Assembly (NCBI GenBank): GCA_964454355.1
Contig: CAYVTA010000004.1
Location: 1-59,169 of the forward strand
DNA: 59,169 nt
Origin: UBA1081 sp964454355
Lineage (GTDB): Bacteria; Bacillota; Clostridia; Oscillospirales; Acutalibacteraceae
Direction: 5' to 3'
Positions 7,661 through 15,288 of the stretch are shown here, one piece after another. A model generated the notes under the pieces. The model saw only the letters and a list, made by a program, of their open reading frames with translations, did no database searches and was not told the origin of the DNA. Position numbers and translations under genes: made by a program. Numbering within the stretch: the first letter of the stretch is position 1; every line of letters begins with the position of its first letter.

Positions 7661-8404
7661 TTATTGCACATACAGGATTTTATTTATCATATTTCTGAAT
7701 GATAGAGTAGGTTTAATTGAATATTCATCCATCAGCATTTTAACTGTATTGTTGTAATGATCTAGGGCGAGCTTGCGGCATCCTTTTTTTATAAGTGCTG
7801 TTATTATGTGAGAATGCAATTCCTCTGCAAGTGGATCAATAATCAAACCCTTTGATGCGTAAAATATTGCACTGTCATAATCTTTTTCATCAATCATTTT
7901 ACTAACTGCAGTAGATGTATAAGTAATCATTCGTGTGTTGTAATATGTTGAAACAGGAAGTCCCCATACATCTGAAGATAGAGATTCCATAAAAGGGGAG
8001 CAGGCATTGTCAAGATATGACTTTGCTGCGACAGAATTAATGTTGTATTTTGAAATAACATCAAGTTGTTCTGCATCAACAATTAGATCGTATGTTTCAT
8101 TGACTTTATATGCTCCGTTTTCCGGAATAATAAAGCTTTCATTTGGAAAAACTTTTTTTAATATTTTTCTCAATCTGCAGACAAGTCCACGCAGACTACT
8201 GTAAGGGTCTTCAACTCCGTGTGGCCATATTATTGCTGTGAGAATATCAACTGATATGACTGATTTTCTGTTCAGAACAAGATAAGTGATCAGCTTGCAC
8301 ATCTGAGTTGATTTAATATCATTTTCACTAATCGTTCCGAACGAGGTTTTAATAGTTAATGTTCCGAATAGACTTATATAAATTTTTTCTGTATTTTTTG
8401 ACAT
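7661..8404 (-). CDS. SARP-type transcriptional regulator (OmpR-like wHTH plus BTAD)
   Basis: A 247-residue protein with an N-terminal OmpR-like winged helix (about residues 8-100, including LTAIIWPHGVEDPYSSLRGL and VCRLRKIL) and a C-terminal helical bacterial transcriptional activator domain (about 105-245, with AIFYASKGLIIDPLAEELHS typical of its TPR-like repeats). This is the minimal SARP architecture, without the ATPase or sensor domains of larger relatives. It is divergent from a 125-residue protein gene, and three direct repeats in the shared intergenic region are the likely operator. AAGGTGA precedes the ATG. SARPs are common in actinomycetes as cluster-situated activators; the target here is probably the divergent gene (inference). 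Confidence 0.88.
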   Translation of the reverse strand: MSKNTEKIYISLFGTLTIKTSFGTISENDIKSTQMCKLITYLVLNRKSVISVDILTAIIWPHGVEDPYSSLRGLVCRLRKILKKVFPNESFIIPENGAYKVNETYDLIVDAEQLDVISKYNINSVAAKSYLDNACSPFMESLSSDVWGLPVSTYYNTRMITYTSTAVSKMIDEKDYDSAIFYASKGLIIDPLAEELHSHIITALIKKGCRKLALDHYNNTVKMLMDEYSIKPTLSFRNMINKILYVQ

Positions 8405-8429
8405 GAAAAATCACCTTAAAATAACTTAC

Positions 8430-8471
8430 ACTAATATTATAACTAAATATTTAACTAATGTCAATTATAAT
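8430..8471. promoter_or_regulatory. Overlapping divergent promoters with three 12-bp direct repeats (SARP operator candidate)
   Basis: ACTAA recurs at 8430, 8442 and 8454, an exact 12-base period, as ACTAATATTATA, ACTAAATATTTA and ACTAATGTCAAT. Rightward, TATAAT (8466-8471) lies five bases after the third heptamer with no consensus -35, like activator-dependent SARP promoters. Leftward, TTGACA (8459-8464) and TATAAT (8436-8441), spaced by 17 bases, form a perfect sigma-A promoter for the regulator gene. The repeats cover that leftward promoter from -10 to -35, so binding should activate the small gene and repress the regulator. Confidence 0.65.
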
Positions 8472-8510
8472 GTAGACAAAACAAAAAATAATTTTTACGG
8501 AGGTATCACT

Positions 8511-8888
8511 ATGGATAACAAGAAAAATTCTCTTCTCATTCTCGACAACAATTCAATGCTCGCTGTAGGCAACGGAACGTTTAAAATTGATGTAATTAAT
8601 ATTGAGGAAGCTAAAGCAATCGTTGAAGTTTTTTCTGATGTGGGTGTTTGTTGCTGTTACTCTGACAGATCAATTGACAGAGTTCTGACAGATTATCTTA
8701 ATATTGACATTACAAAATGTCACTATGACAGCATTTTTCATATGGAGTCCGGACAGAGTGCAATTGTTTTCAAACGATATGTTACACCTTCTGAAACACA
8801 GCCTGTTATAAAAACAGAAAACGGTGTTGAAGCTAAAAAAATAGAGAATGTTTACGTATATTGTGAGTATATAAATAAGTTAGCATAA
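8511..8888 (+). CDS. Small protein of unknown function, possibly distant DUF1874/AcrIII-1-like fold
   Basis: A 125-residue soluble protein starting at the ATG with GGAGGT 6 bases upstream. I do not firmly recognise it. Its order of features, an N-terminal LLILDNNSML strand, an EEAKAIVEVF helix, a helix with a DRVLTDYL core, the ESGQSAIVFKR strand and a final YVYCEYI strand, resembles the DUF1874 proteins (YddF of ICEBs1 and the viral ring nuclease AcrIII-1). The catalytic histidine of AcrIII-1, which precedes the central helix, is not seen: the segment here is VCCCYSDRSI. Three consecutive cysteines (CCC) are unusual. It is divergent from the SARP gene and ends at a terminator, so it is a one-gene unit. 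Confidence 0.75.
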   Translation: MDNKKNSLLILDNNSMLAVGNGTFKIDVINIEEAKAIVEVFSDVGVCCCYSDRSIDRVLTDYLNIDITKCHYDSIFHMESGQSAIVFKRYVTPSETQPVIKTENGVEAKKIENVYVYCEYINKLA

Positions 8889-8903
8889 GTTAGATAATTT
8901 AAA

Positions 8904-8929
8904 AAGCGGTTGATCTTTGTCAACCGCTT
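8904..8929 (+). terminator. Terminator of the SARP-linked small gene
   Basis: AAGCGGTTGA pairs perfectly with TCAACCGCTT around a 6-base loop, 15 bases past the stop codon. The downstream U-run is weak. Confidence 0.65.
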
Positions 8930-8993
8930 AAATTGTGCATCAATAACATCTGCTTACGATGGTTTGATACAACCCATTTTTCATTAGTCTGAA

Positions 8994-9013
8994 AACCGAG
9001 GTTTTTCTCGGTT
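8994..9013. terminator. Hairpin terminator at the end of the glycosyltransferase pair
   Basis: AACCGAG pairs with CTCGGTT around GTTTTT. The plus side is followed by CATTTTTTT and the minus side by TTTTC, so it can work both ways. It touches the stop codon of the minus-strand glycosyltransferase. Confidence 0.6.
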
Positions 9014-9984
9014 CATTTTTTTATTTTATAAACGAATTTTAGCAATCCCATACCACCGTATGAAATTAGACATGCCATTCGAGTTCTGAAACACACATTT
9101 TCATCCTTTAATGCATGCTTCCTGTAAGTTTTAATATTATCAACAATATGCTTTAATTGTGCCTCATATCTGTCTGGATTTTTACACATTTTCATGTATA
9201 CCCAAAAATTGTTTTCAATCAGTCTATTAACTGCAGGTAAGAACAACTCGGGATAGACATTGTTTATAATATCCATAAAGTTATCAGAGAGTTCAATATA
9301 GTCATAGAATTTATCATAATTGTTTGTGTGTAAGGCACTTGCTGTGTGTTGTAGATAATAATAATTTGGTTTGTGCAAATGGGCTATTTTATTTGCTTTC
9401 AGGAAACAGTGATACATAGTATATGAATCTTCACCTAAAGAAATGTGCGGAAATCTTATTGATTCAAAAATATCACGCTTGAATAATTTTCCCCAACATG
9501 ATGCAGAACAAGTTTTTCCGTATAACATATCAGATAATGACTCCGAGCCTGTTTTTAAAACATATTCTCCTATAGCTGTATTACCGGCAAATAATTCAAT
9601 TTTTTCCCCATTATCCCATATTTTATATGCATTTGACGTTATAATATCAGCATTTGTAGCTACTGCAACATCAAGCATATCTTTTATGTATGAGACAGAA
9701 ACATAATCATCACCGTCAGCATAGCATAAGTAATTTCCTGTAGCGTATTCTATTCCAACATTTCTTGCTGACGACACTCCGCCGTTCTCTTTGTGAATAA
9801 CAACGATTCTATTATCACTCTCTTTTAATTCATCGCAAATTTTTCCGGATGAATCAGGAGTTCCGTCGTCAACCAAAATAATCTCAATGTTGTTATGTGT
9901 TTGATTTAGAAGACTTTTAACGCAGGTAGCTATATATTTTTCAACATTATAAACAGGTATGATTATAGAAACCTTATCGTTCAT
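9013..9984 (-). CDS. Glycosyltransferase family 2
   Basis: A 323-residue GT-A fold transferase. The N-terminal strand VSIIIPVYNVEKYI, the nucleotide site VDDGTPDSSGKICDE, the ENGGVSSARNVGIEYATG helix and the metal-binding YADGDDYVS (about residue 92) are all intact. There is no membrane segment apart from a weak C-terminal hydrophobic patch, so it acts at the cytosolic face. Its start overlaps the upstream membrane glycosyltransferase stop by four bases (ATGA), showing translational coupling. The pair probably builds a surface glycan or glycolipid; the sugar is unknown. Confidence 0.93.
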   Translation of the reverse strand: MNDKVSIIIPVYNVEKYIATCVKSLLNQTHNNIEIILVDDGTPDSSGKICDELKESDNRIVVIHKENGGVSSARNVGIEYATGNYLCYADGDDYVSVSYIKDMLDVAVATNADIITSNAYKIWDNGEKIELFAGNTAIGEYVLKTGSESLSDMLYGKTCSASCWGKLFKRDIFESIRFPHISLGEDSYTMYHCFLKANKIAHLHKPNYYYLQHTASALHTNNYDKFYDYIELSDNFMDIINNVYPELFLPAVNRLIENNFWVYMKMCKNPDRYEAQLKHIVDNIKTYRKHALKDENVCFRTRMACLISYGGMGLLKFVYKIKK

Positions 9985-11501
9985 GCATCTTGCTCCTTTG
10001 CAGATTCATTGTAGGTGTCAGTTTCAGCAGTAATTGATGAATCTGTATCGGATTCTATTATCTCAACAGAATCCTGTTCGGCATTGGCTGTTGTTATTGA
10101 TGCTTTTACGTTCTTTCTTTCTTTTATAAGCGTTATAAGCAATTCAATAACAATAACCGCAAAAATAAACTGGAATGTAATCGTGCCCAAATATTGGTTG
10201 AGCTGAGTGTTATAATTAATTCCCAAGTTTGTAGCAAATGCTCTCATTTCTGACTGATAATAATACCAAAGAGTAGGAAGGGGGGTAAGAAGCAGTGTAA
10301 AACCAAGGATATAAAGATAGTCTGTTTTTTTTCTTTCACTGGTTCCGAAAAGGAATATGAAGAAGGGAATGAGAAGGAATGAAAGTGCATAGGAATTTGA
10401 AGCTGACGGAATGTTAAGCATTAAGTAACATAATAAGAAAACCTTTTTCCATTCACACTTTGTTGCAAAAGCACATATCAATGCTATGACTTCAGTGATA
10501 CCGCATACTATTTTCGCAATCGTTGCTTGATTTTCAGGTTTAATCATAAATACAAAATTTTGTACGCTTACACTGCTGAAATTCAAACTGCTCTTCTTTT
10601 TTGTTGCAAATGATAAAAGATTTTCGATAATTTCTTTTATCGCAGCAATAAATCCATTGTTAGCTTGTGTAATGGAATTGATTTGTAATAGAGATGACAC
10701 TGCTGCTGTAGATGAATCAGCTGCTGTAAATTCATCTATGAAGAAAATAAATGGACCAACAACGAAGATAATGCCGTAAATGACTGTTCTTATTGCTTCT
10801 TTATATTTTTTCTCAATGATGAGTGTTAATCCGAATACTGCCGGATAAAGCTTTATACCTGCTGATATAGCAAGTGCAATATATGACAACTCTCTCAAAA
10901 TAGGATTTGGAGCATCTTTGAAGAAAATGAAGAACATTGCAAATATAACACTGAGAATAAGTATATTGCCTCTTTCAAGACAGAACATTACAGGATAACT
11001 GATTATCATCATGTATGATAAAACAGATGCTTGTAACTTAAATTTGCCTTTGTTTTTTATGTTGACATAAGACTCAAGCAAGCGAAGAAGACTGAGGATG
11101 CAAATTATTGCAAAAATGAAGTAAATCATCATACTAATTTGATCCATTTGAAGGAGGGATCTTCTTTTGAAGCTTGATGCAACAATTGAAGGGTTCATCA
11201 TCTTTGAAAACAGTCTGAATATCAGAATACAAAGGGGCGGATAAATGTTATTTCTTGCGGTATAAACATTTGATGAGCCGCCATCACGAATCGAATTGAA
11301 AAAGTCCATGAACATATCAGTGTAGCCGTTGCTGTGAAACATCTGAAGCTTCCATGAATCACCACTGGTCGCTGCCGCTAAAATTATGCATACCAACAGG
11401 CTTCCGCAGAAAAACATAACAAAGAACTTAACCAACCCCATAGTGGTTGGTGTGCTTATGCTAAACCTTCTTTTTTGAAGTACAGAATCATTCTTTTTCA
11501 T
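9981..11501 (-). CDS. Polytopic membrane glycosyltransferase, GT87/DUF2029-like
   Basis: A 506-residue membrane protein with about ten hydrophobic segments beginning near residue 23. Family features visible are the acidic external loop after the first segment (DMFMDFFNSIRDG), VYTARNNIYPPLC, CLERGNILILS and KLYPAVFGLTLI, the pattern of polyprenyl-phosphate-sugar-dependent GT87 mannosyltransferase-like proteins. An acidic cytosolic tail of about 45 residues ends the protein. It is the first gene of a two-gene operon with the GT2 enzyme, with AAGGAAC before the ATG. Its likely role is adding a sugar outside the membrane from a lipid carrier (family knowledge). Confidence 0.82.
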   Translation of the reverse strand: MKKNDSVLQKRRFSISTPTTMGLVKFFVMFFCGSLLVCIILAAATSGDSWKLQMFHSNGYTDMFMDFFNSIRDGGSSNVYTARNNIYPPLCILIFRLFSKMMNPSIVASSFKRRSLLQMDQISMMIYFIFAIICILSLLRLLESYVNIKNKGKFKLQASVLSYMMIISYPVMFCLERGNILILSVIFAMFFIFFKDAPNPILRELSYIALAISAGIKLYPAVFGLTLIIEKKYKEAIRTVIYGIIFVVGPFIFFIDEFTAADSSTAAVSSLLQINSITQANNGFIAAIKEIIENLLSFATKKKSSLNFSSVSVQNFVFMIKPENQATIAKIVCGITEVIALICAFATKCEWKKVFLLCYLMLNIPSASNSYALSFLLIPFFIFLFGTSERKKTDYLYILGFTLLLTPLPTLWYYYQSEMRAFATNLGINYNTQLNQYLGTITFQFIFAVIVIELLITLIKERKNVKASITTANAEQDSVEIIESDTDSSITAETDTYNESAKEQDA

Positions 11502-11545
11502 TGCTTGTTCCTTTCAGTTTACTTAAATATACAAAATTCTTAATA

Positions 11546-11574
11546 ATTTTATCATATTATATATTTTTTTTCAA
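11546..11574 (-). promoter_or_regulatory. Promoter of the glycosyltransferase operon
   Basis: Minus-strand TTGAAA (11569-11574) and TAAAAT (11546-11551) are spaced by 17 bases, 45 bases upstream of the first gene. The stretch 11580-11706 is very AT-rich and I see no gene or clear signal in it. Confidence 0.5.
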
Positions 11575-11706
11575 TACAAAAGAGATACTTTTTCGATTGT
11601 TTATAAAAAATATTTTTATCTATTATTTGAAGAAAACAGAGAATTACATTTTACTTTAATATAATTTAAAGAATATAGTATGGTGTAATGATAAATTCTT
11701 TACATG

Positions 11707-11740
11707 AAAAAAACGGTGTAAAGCTAATAACTTAACACCG
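11707..11740 (-). terminator. Intrinsic terminator of the mini-peptide unit
   Basis: CGGTGT-A-AAG (11714-11723) pairs with CTT-A-ACACCG (11731-11740), with one A-A mismatch. On the minus strand it is followed by seven U (11707-11713). It lies 18 bases past the peptide stop codon. Confidence 0.8.
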
Positions 11741-11757
11741 AGACATTTCATTTAAAT

Positions 11758-11823
11758 TTATCCTATCATACCAACTATGTAGTTAATAAGGTTAATGAGT
11801 TTAGCAATTACTTCAAGCCACAT
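11758..11823 (-). CDS. 21-residue amphipathic peptide (new small ORF)
   Basis: The ATG at 11823 has GGAGGT seven bases upstream. The frame gives 21 residues beginning MWLEVIAKLI and ending YIVGMIG, then TAA. Polar or small residues fall at 4, 8, 11, 14/15 and 18 and the rest are hydrophobic, so a helix would be strongly amphipathic. This resembles in size and pattern phenol-soluble modulins, delta-haemolysin-like peptides and type I toxins, but I recognise no family. It has its own perfect promoter and terminator, predicting a transcript of about 135 bases. There is no leader sequence, double-glycine site or transporter beside it. The function is unknown. Confidence 0.72.
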   Translation of the reverse strand: MWLEVIAKLINLINYIVGMIG

Positions 11824-11848
11824 ATCTGCTACCTCCGTTTTTTTTATT

Positions 11849-11877
11849 ATTATACATTATCTTTTAGTTATTGTCAA
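11849..11877 (-). promoter_or_regulatory. Perfect consensus promoter of the mini-peptide
   Basis: On the minus strand TTGACA (11872-11877), a 17-base spacer and TATAAT (11849-11854) match the sigma-A consensus exactly. The -35 lies inside the last codons of nagA. Transcription would start near 11842, leaving a leader of only about 19 bases. Confidence 0.8.
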
Positions 11878-12979
11878 GGTATATATTGCCGTGATAAATA
11901 ACTGATTTTAGAGAAAAATCAGCATCCGCAATCACAATATTAGCAGTTCTTCCTTCAGATATTTGTCCATATTCATTATTAATGCCTATAGACTCTGCGG
12001 GAATTTGTGTTACTGAAGCAACAGCTTGTTCCTTCGGAATACCAATTTCAATAAGCTTTTTCATCATATCATAAATATTCATAACAGATCCTGCAAGCGT
12101 TCCGTCCGGAAGAGTTGCCTTACCGTCTGAAACGGTAACATCTAATTTTCCGAGTTTATAGTCGCCGTTTGAAAGACCTGTTGCTGACATTGAATCTGAA
12201 ATTACGACGAGACGATCGTATTTTGAATTAAAAATCATCCGTAATACTGCTTGGTGTATATGTATTGTATCACAAATGATTTCTGCGTAAGCATCGCTGT
12301 CAAAAAACGCACCGATAACTCCCGGATTTCTGTGATTAAGACCATTCATTGCATTGAATATATGTGTTATATGATTTGCACCCAAATTAATAGCATCTGA
12401 AGCTGTATTATAATCGCAGTCAGTGTGTGCTATTGAAGTTTTTCCTTTGAAATTTTTAATAAAATTAAATGCTTTTTCATATTCAGGTGCAACATTCACA
12501 ATTTTTATAATATCTCCCAGAGAATTTATAAAATCTATATCAGGTTCTTTAAGCAGGGTTATATCGTGAGCACCGCATTTATTTGGAGATAAGTATGGTC
12601 CCTCCAGATTGATACCTACTATTTCGGCACCTTCACAACACATATTTTTTGCCTCATAAATAGTATTTACCGCTTTTTTTATATCTTCATCAGGAAGGGC
12701 AACTGTTGTAGGAAAAAAAGCTGTTATTCCGTTTTCTAAATAGTAATTTCTCATTTTACATATTTCATCAGGTGAAGCATAGGAAAAATCAAATCCGATG
12801 CATCCATGTGTATGTATGTCAATTAAGCCGGGGAGTATGAACTTATCAGAGCAGTCTATCCCTTCTTTTGTTGCATAGATACCCTCAAAATCTATACTTG
12901 TAATCAAACCATCATTAATTTTAACGTTTCCTTTACGGAATATATTATTGTAAAATATCTGTCCATTTTTTAAAAGCAT
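11864..12979 (-). CDS. nagA: N-acetylglucosamine-6-phosphate deacetylase
   Basis: A 371-residue amidohydrolase-fold enzyme that removes the acetyl group from GlcNAc-6-phosphate in amino-sugar use and cell-wall recycling. Visible are the metal motif DIHTHGCIGFD, the EGPYLSPNKCGAHD loop with its metal-ligand Glu, the H at SIAHTDCDY, HITHIFNAMNGLNHR, and the catalytic Asp in VISDSMSATG, with DGTLAGS near the end. Length is typical. GGTGATATTTT precedes the ATG. nagB is not beside it. The downstream mini-peptide promoter is embedded in its 3' end. Confidence 0.96.
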   Translation of the reverse strand: MLLKNGQIFYNNIFRKGNVKINDGLITSIDFEGIYATKEGIDCSDKFILPGLIDIHTHGCIGFDFSYASPDEICKMRNYYLENGITAFFPTTVALPDEDIKKAVNTIYEAKNMCCEGAEIVGINLEGPYLSPNKCGAHDITLLKEPDIDFINSLGDIIKIVNVAPEYEKAFNFIKNFKGKTSIAHTDCDYNTASDAINLGANHITHIFNAMNGLNHRNPGVIGAFFDSDAYAEIICDTIHIHQAVLRMIFNSKYDRLVVISDSMSATGLSNGDYKLGKLDVTVSDGKATLPDGTLAGSVMNIYDMMKKLIEIGIPKEQAVASVTQIPAESIGINNEYGQISEGRTANIVIADADFSLKSVIYHGNIYLDNN

Positions 12980-13066
12980 AAAATATCACCGACTTTATAT
13001 TATCACATTTAAGTTTGTTTTACAATTTTGTATTAAAAAATTTAAATAAAATTTAAAAAATTTATG

Positions 13067-13095
13067 TTGCAGATTGTCGTCGGTTGTAATATAAT
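13067..13095 (+). promoter_or_regulatory. Promoter of the ceramidase-like gene
   Basis: TTGCAG (13067-13072) and TATAAT (13090-13095) are separated by 17 bases, 32 bases before the chosen ATG. The longer frame from 13064 begins upstream of this promoter and is therefore unlikely. Confidence 0.65.
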
Positions 13096-13126
13096 AAAAA
13101 ACAACACTAACCTTTGGAGGTTAATT

Positions 13127-14545
13127 ATGAATATAGCAGATATAGCAGCATCCGCTGTGAAAGCAATTTCAAAACAAAATGGTAAAAAATTAAAGAAGAA
13201 AATGACAGCTCCGCCTATTCCGGATCACACAGTGAAGAAAGTTGTTGGTGAACAGTTTAATGTTGGTTTCGCTTGTTGCGAAGTAATGCCTGATGATATT
13301 GATACTGCAACTTATTGGATTGCAGGTCATGGTCCAGGCAAAAAGATTGAAGGTGTCTATGATCCGATTACTGTAAGTGCCATGTGGCTTGGTTGTGATG
13401 AAAACGGCGGAATATTTATGGTTAGTGCTGATTGCATCGGTCTTACACGTGTTGAGGTTACAAAAATACGTGATATGCTTTCACCGATTTATAAGAAAGT
13501 CGGCTGTAAAAGTATAAATATCTGCTGTACACACAACCATGCAGGTTTTGATACCGTCGGTTATTGGGGTAAACTCCCCAAGACCGGCAAAAACGATAAA
13601 TATATGAATAAGCTGTTTGATTCTATTTGCAAGGTTTGTCATGATGCGTATGAGAGTAGAACAAAGGGTGAGCTTTATGTCGGCAGCACTCATGTTCCGC
13701 AGGCTGTTTTTGATCGCCGTCCTCCTGATGTTACCCATGATGTCCTTACCCGTTTGCGATTTATTCCTTCTGACGGTTCAAAAGAAACATGGTTCCTCAA
13801 TTTTGGTGCACATCCAAATACCCTTGGTGGTTCATGTAGAAAAGTTAGTGCTGATTATCCTTATCATATGAGGCAGACAATATACAAGAAAAGCGATGTT
13901 AATGTTCTTTTTGGTGTTGGTGCAATAGGAAACGTTGACCCCGGTAATTTTTGTGATGACAAGATTGAACGTGTACGTCTTCAAGGTGAAGCTCTCGGTA
14001 CTGCTGCTTTGAACATAGAAAATGACGAAAAGCTTGACTGTTGCATAGAAACTCTCAGACAGCCTTTCTATTTTCCTGTAGAAAATCCTGTTCTTGCATT
14101 TTTATCTCAGTTGAATGTTATGAGTTCAAAACGTTATCCAAACGATAACAGCGAACTTGGACTTGCTCTTAAAAGTGAAATGACATATCTTAAAATCGGA
14201 AAACAGAGGATTCTTTTACTGCCGGGTGAGAATTTCCCTGAAACAGTTTACGGTGGGTATGCATCGGCTGAAGATTCTGCAACAGGAAAGGGGCCGGAGA
14301 TTAACCCCACACCACTTGTTGATATTATAGGAGATAAGAACCTTCTTGTATTCGGTGTTACAAACGATATGACGGGATATGTAGTGGCTCCCAATGATTT
14401 TATTCTTCATCCCACACAGGCTTATTTAAGCAATGGCAGAGACCGTTTTGACAGAAGTCATTATCACGAGACAAATTCTCTTGGATATCACGCTCAGCAT
14501 ACAATAGCTGAAACATTCAAAAAAATGGTTCAAATAATGAAATGA
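13127..14545 (+). CDS. Neutral/alkaline ceramidase-like hydrolase (cytoplasmic)
   Basis: A 472-residue protein related to the N-terminal zinc hydrolase domain of neutral ceramidases. It shows VGFACCEVMP, the zinc-site segment ICCTHNHAGFDTVGYWG (about residue 130), a second His in NFGAHPNTLGG, and LLPGENFPETVYGG, whose Glu is a likely metal ligand. No signal peptide is present: the N-terminus (MNIADIAASAVKA) is short and followed by a Lys-rich stretch, so it acts inside the cell. It lacks the C-terminal immunoglobulin-like domain of secreted ceramidases. The ATG has TTGGAGGT upstream. The substrate is unproven; many bacterial members are annotated only as ceramidase-like. Confidence 0.85.
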   Translation: MNIADIAASAVKAISKQNGKKLKKKMTAPPIPDHTVKKVVGEQFNVGFACCEVMPDDIDTATYWIAGHGPGKKIEGVYDPITVSAMWLGCDENGGIFMVSADCIGLTRVEVTKIRDMLSPIYKKVGCKSINICCTHNHAGFDTVGYWGKLPKTGKNDKYMNKLFDSICKVCHDAYESRTKGELYVGSTHVPQAVFDRRPPDVTHDVLTRLRFIPSDGSKETWFLNFGAHPNTLGGSCRKVSADYPYHMRQTIYKKSDVNVLFGVGAIGNVDPGNFCDDKIERVRLQGEALGTAALNIENDEKLDCCIETLRQPFYFPVENPVLAFLSQLNVMSSKRYPNDNSELGLALKSEMTYLKIGKQRILLLPGENFPETVYGGYASAEDSATGKGPEINPTPLVDIIGDKNLLVFGVTNDMTGYVVAPNDFILHPTQAYLSNGRDRFDRSHYHETNSLGYHAQHTIAETFKKMVQIMK

Positions 14546-14550
14546 TTTTT

Positions 14551-14583
14551 TAGGTGCACTTGATTTCAGGTGTACCTATTTTT
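14551..14583. terminator. Convergent terminator between ceramidase-like gene and Crp/Fnr gene
   Basis: TAGGTGCAC pairs with GTGTACCTA (one G-T pair) around a 10-base loop and is followed by TTTTTG on the plus strand. The stem overlaps the last codons of the minus-strand regulator, so the two ends share sequence. Confidence 0.7.
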
Positions 14584-15207
14584 GTTTAGTAATATTTTGT
14601 TGCCGGAAACTGCCACAATATTTTCGTCTTTCAGCTTTTTTATTTCACGCATCATTGCACTTCTGTCAACTGACAGATATTCTGAAAGATCTGTCAGTGA
14701 CAAGGGAAGTATAATGCTGTCGCTGTTTTGCCTTAGTCGTAAGTAATCGAAATAAGTAATAAGCTTAAGTCTGATCGTTCTTTGACTTAGTACGTCAATA
14801 TGCATTTGCGATTTTTTTAATGTTAACATAAGCAAGTTGTTTAGAAGTTTTGTGTGTTTTTCGCAATTATTTTCGCATTTTTTTATTAGCTTATGGAAAT
14901 TTATAAATGTGACTGTGCATTTTTCTTTTGCCATAACATAATACATATCCATTTCTGATTCAGGGGATAAACTTTTTCCGAAAATGTCGCCGTTTTCATA
15001 ATAATCGATAATGCTTTTGTTGCCGTTAATATCAATTCTGATTAAATATGCTGTCCCGCTGTCAATTAAACCGATAGATTGGTCAGCAGTACTTAATTGT
15101 ATAATTTTTTCTCCTTTTTTGTATATTTTTGTCAAAGAACATAAACAGTCTCGCAATTGAGCCGTTTCTTCCTTTGATATGCCATCAAACAATGAATATT
15201 TTATCAT
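14566..15207 (-). CDS. Crp/Fnr family transcriptional regulator (second copy)
   Basis: A 213-residue regulator with an effector barrel (about residues 5-115), a dimer helix and a C-terminal winged helix (LTDLSEYLSVDRSAMMREIK). Its recognition helix RSAMMR differs from the first regulator and lacks the Glu that reads TGTGA, so it should recognise another site. The stop lies inside a terminator stem. It is divergent from nrdD, and the perfect inverted repeat at 15275-15288 is a candidate site. Similar proteins in clostridia respond to redox or metabolic signals, but the ligand cannot be told from sequence. Confidence 0.88.
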   Translation of the reverse strand: MIKYSLFDGISKEETAQLRDCLCSLTKIYKKGEKIIQLSTADQSIGLIDSGTAYLIRIDINGNKSIIDYYENGDIFGKSLSPESEMDMYYVMAKEKCTVTFINFHKLIKKCENNCEKHTKLLNNLLMLTLKKSQMHIDVLSQRTIRLKLITYFDYLRLRQNSDSIILPLSLTDLSEYLSVDRSAMMREIKKLKDENIVAVSGNKILLNKNRYT

Positions 15208-15212
15208 TATTT

Positions 15213-15260
15213 ACACTCCATACAGTATTGTATTTTTAAAGTAATCACTACATCTTGTAT
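15213..15260. promoter_or_regulatory. Tandem NrdR-box pair upstream of nrdDG
   Basis: ACACTCCATACAGTAT (15213-15228) and TCACTACATCTTGTAT (15245-15260) each resemble the 16-base NrdR box (ACACWATATWTWGTGT). Their centres are 32 bases apart, three helical turns, the spacing expected for cooperative NrdR binding. The first box abuts the start of the divergent Crp/Fnr gene. NrdR is not encoded in this window. Confidence 0.6.
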
Positions 15261-15274
15261 TATATTTTATTTTT

Positions 15275-15288
15275 GTTGCAAATGCAAC
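15275..15288. promoter_or_regulatory. Perfect inverted repeat in the nrdD promoter
   Basis: GTTGCA-AA-TGCAAC is perfectly symmetric. It overlaps a plausible nrdD -35 (TTGCAA, 17 bases before TAAATA), so a protein bound here would affect nrdD directly. Candidates are the divergent Crp/Fnr protein or a Rex-type repressor (outer TTGTT/AACAg arms); neither is proven. Confidence 0.4.

Noticed and set aside
11707..11877. Type I toxin-antitoxin locus
   Set aside because: The peptide would fit as a toxin, but I found no convincing opposing promoter for an antisense RNA over this interval.
15275..15288. Reading the GTTGCA-AA-TGCAAC repeat as a definite Rex site
   Set aside because: The outer arms resemble TTGTT/AACAA, but the inner GC pairs differ from the Rex consensus and a Crp/Fnr gene is adjacent; it is kept only as an unassigned palindrome.
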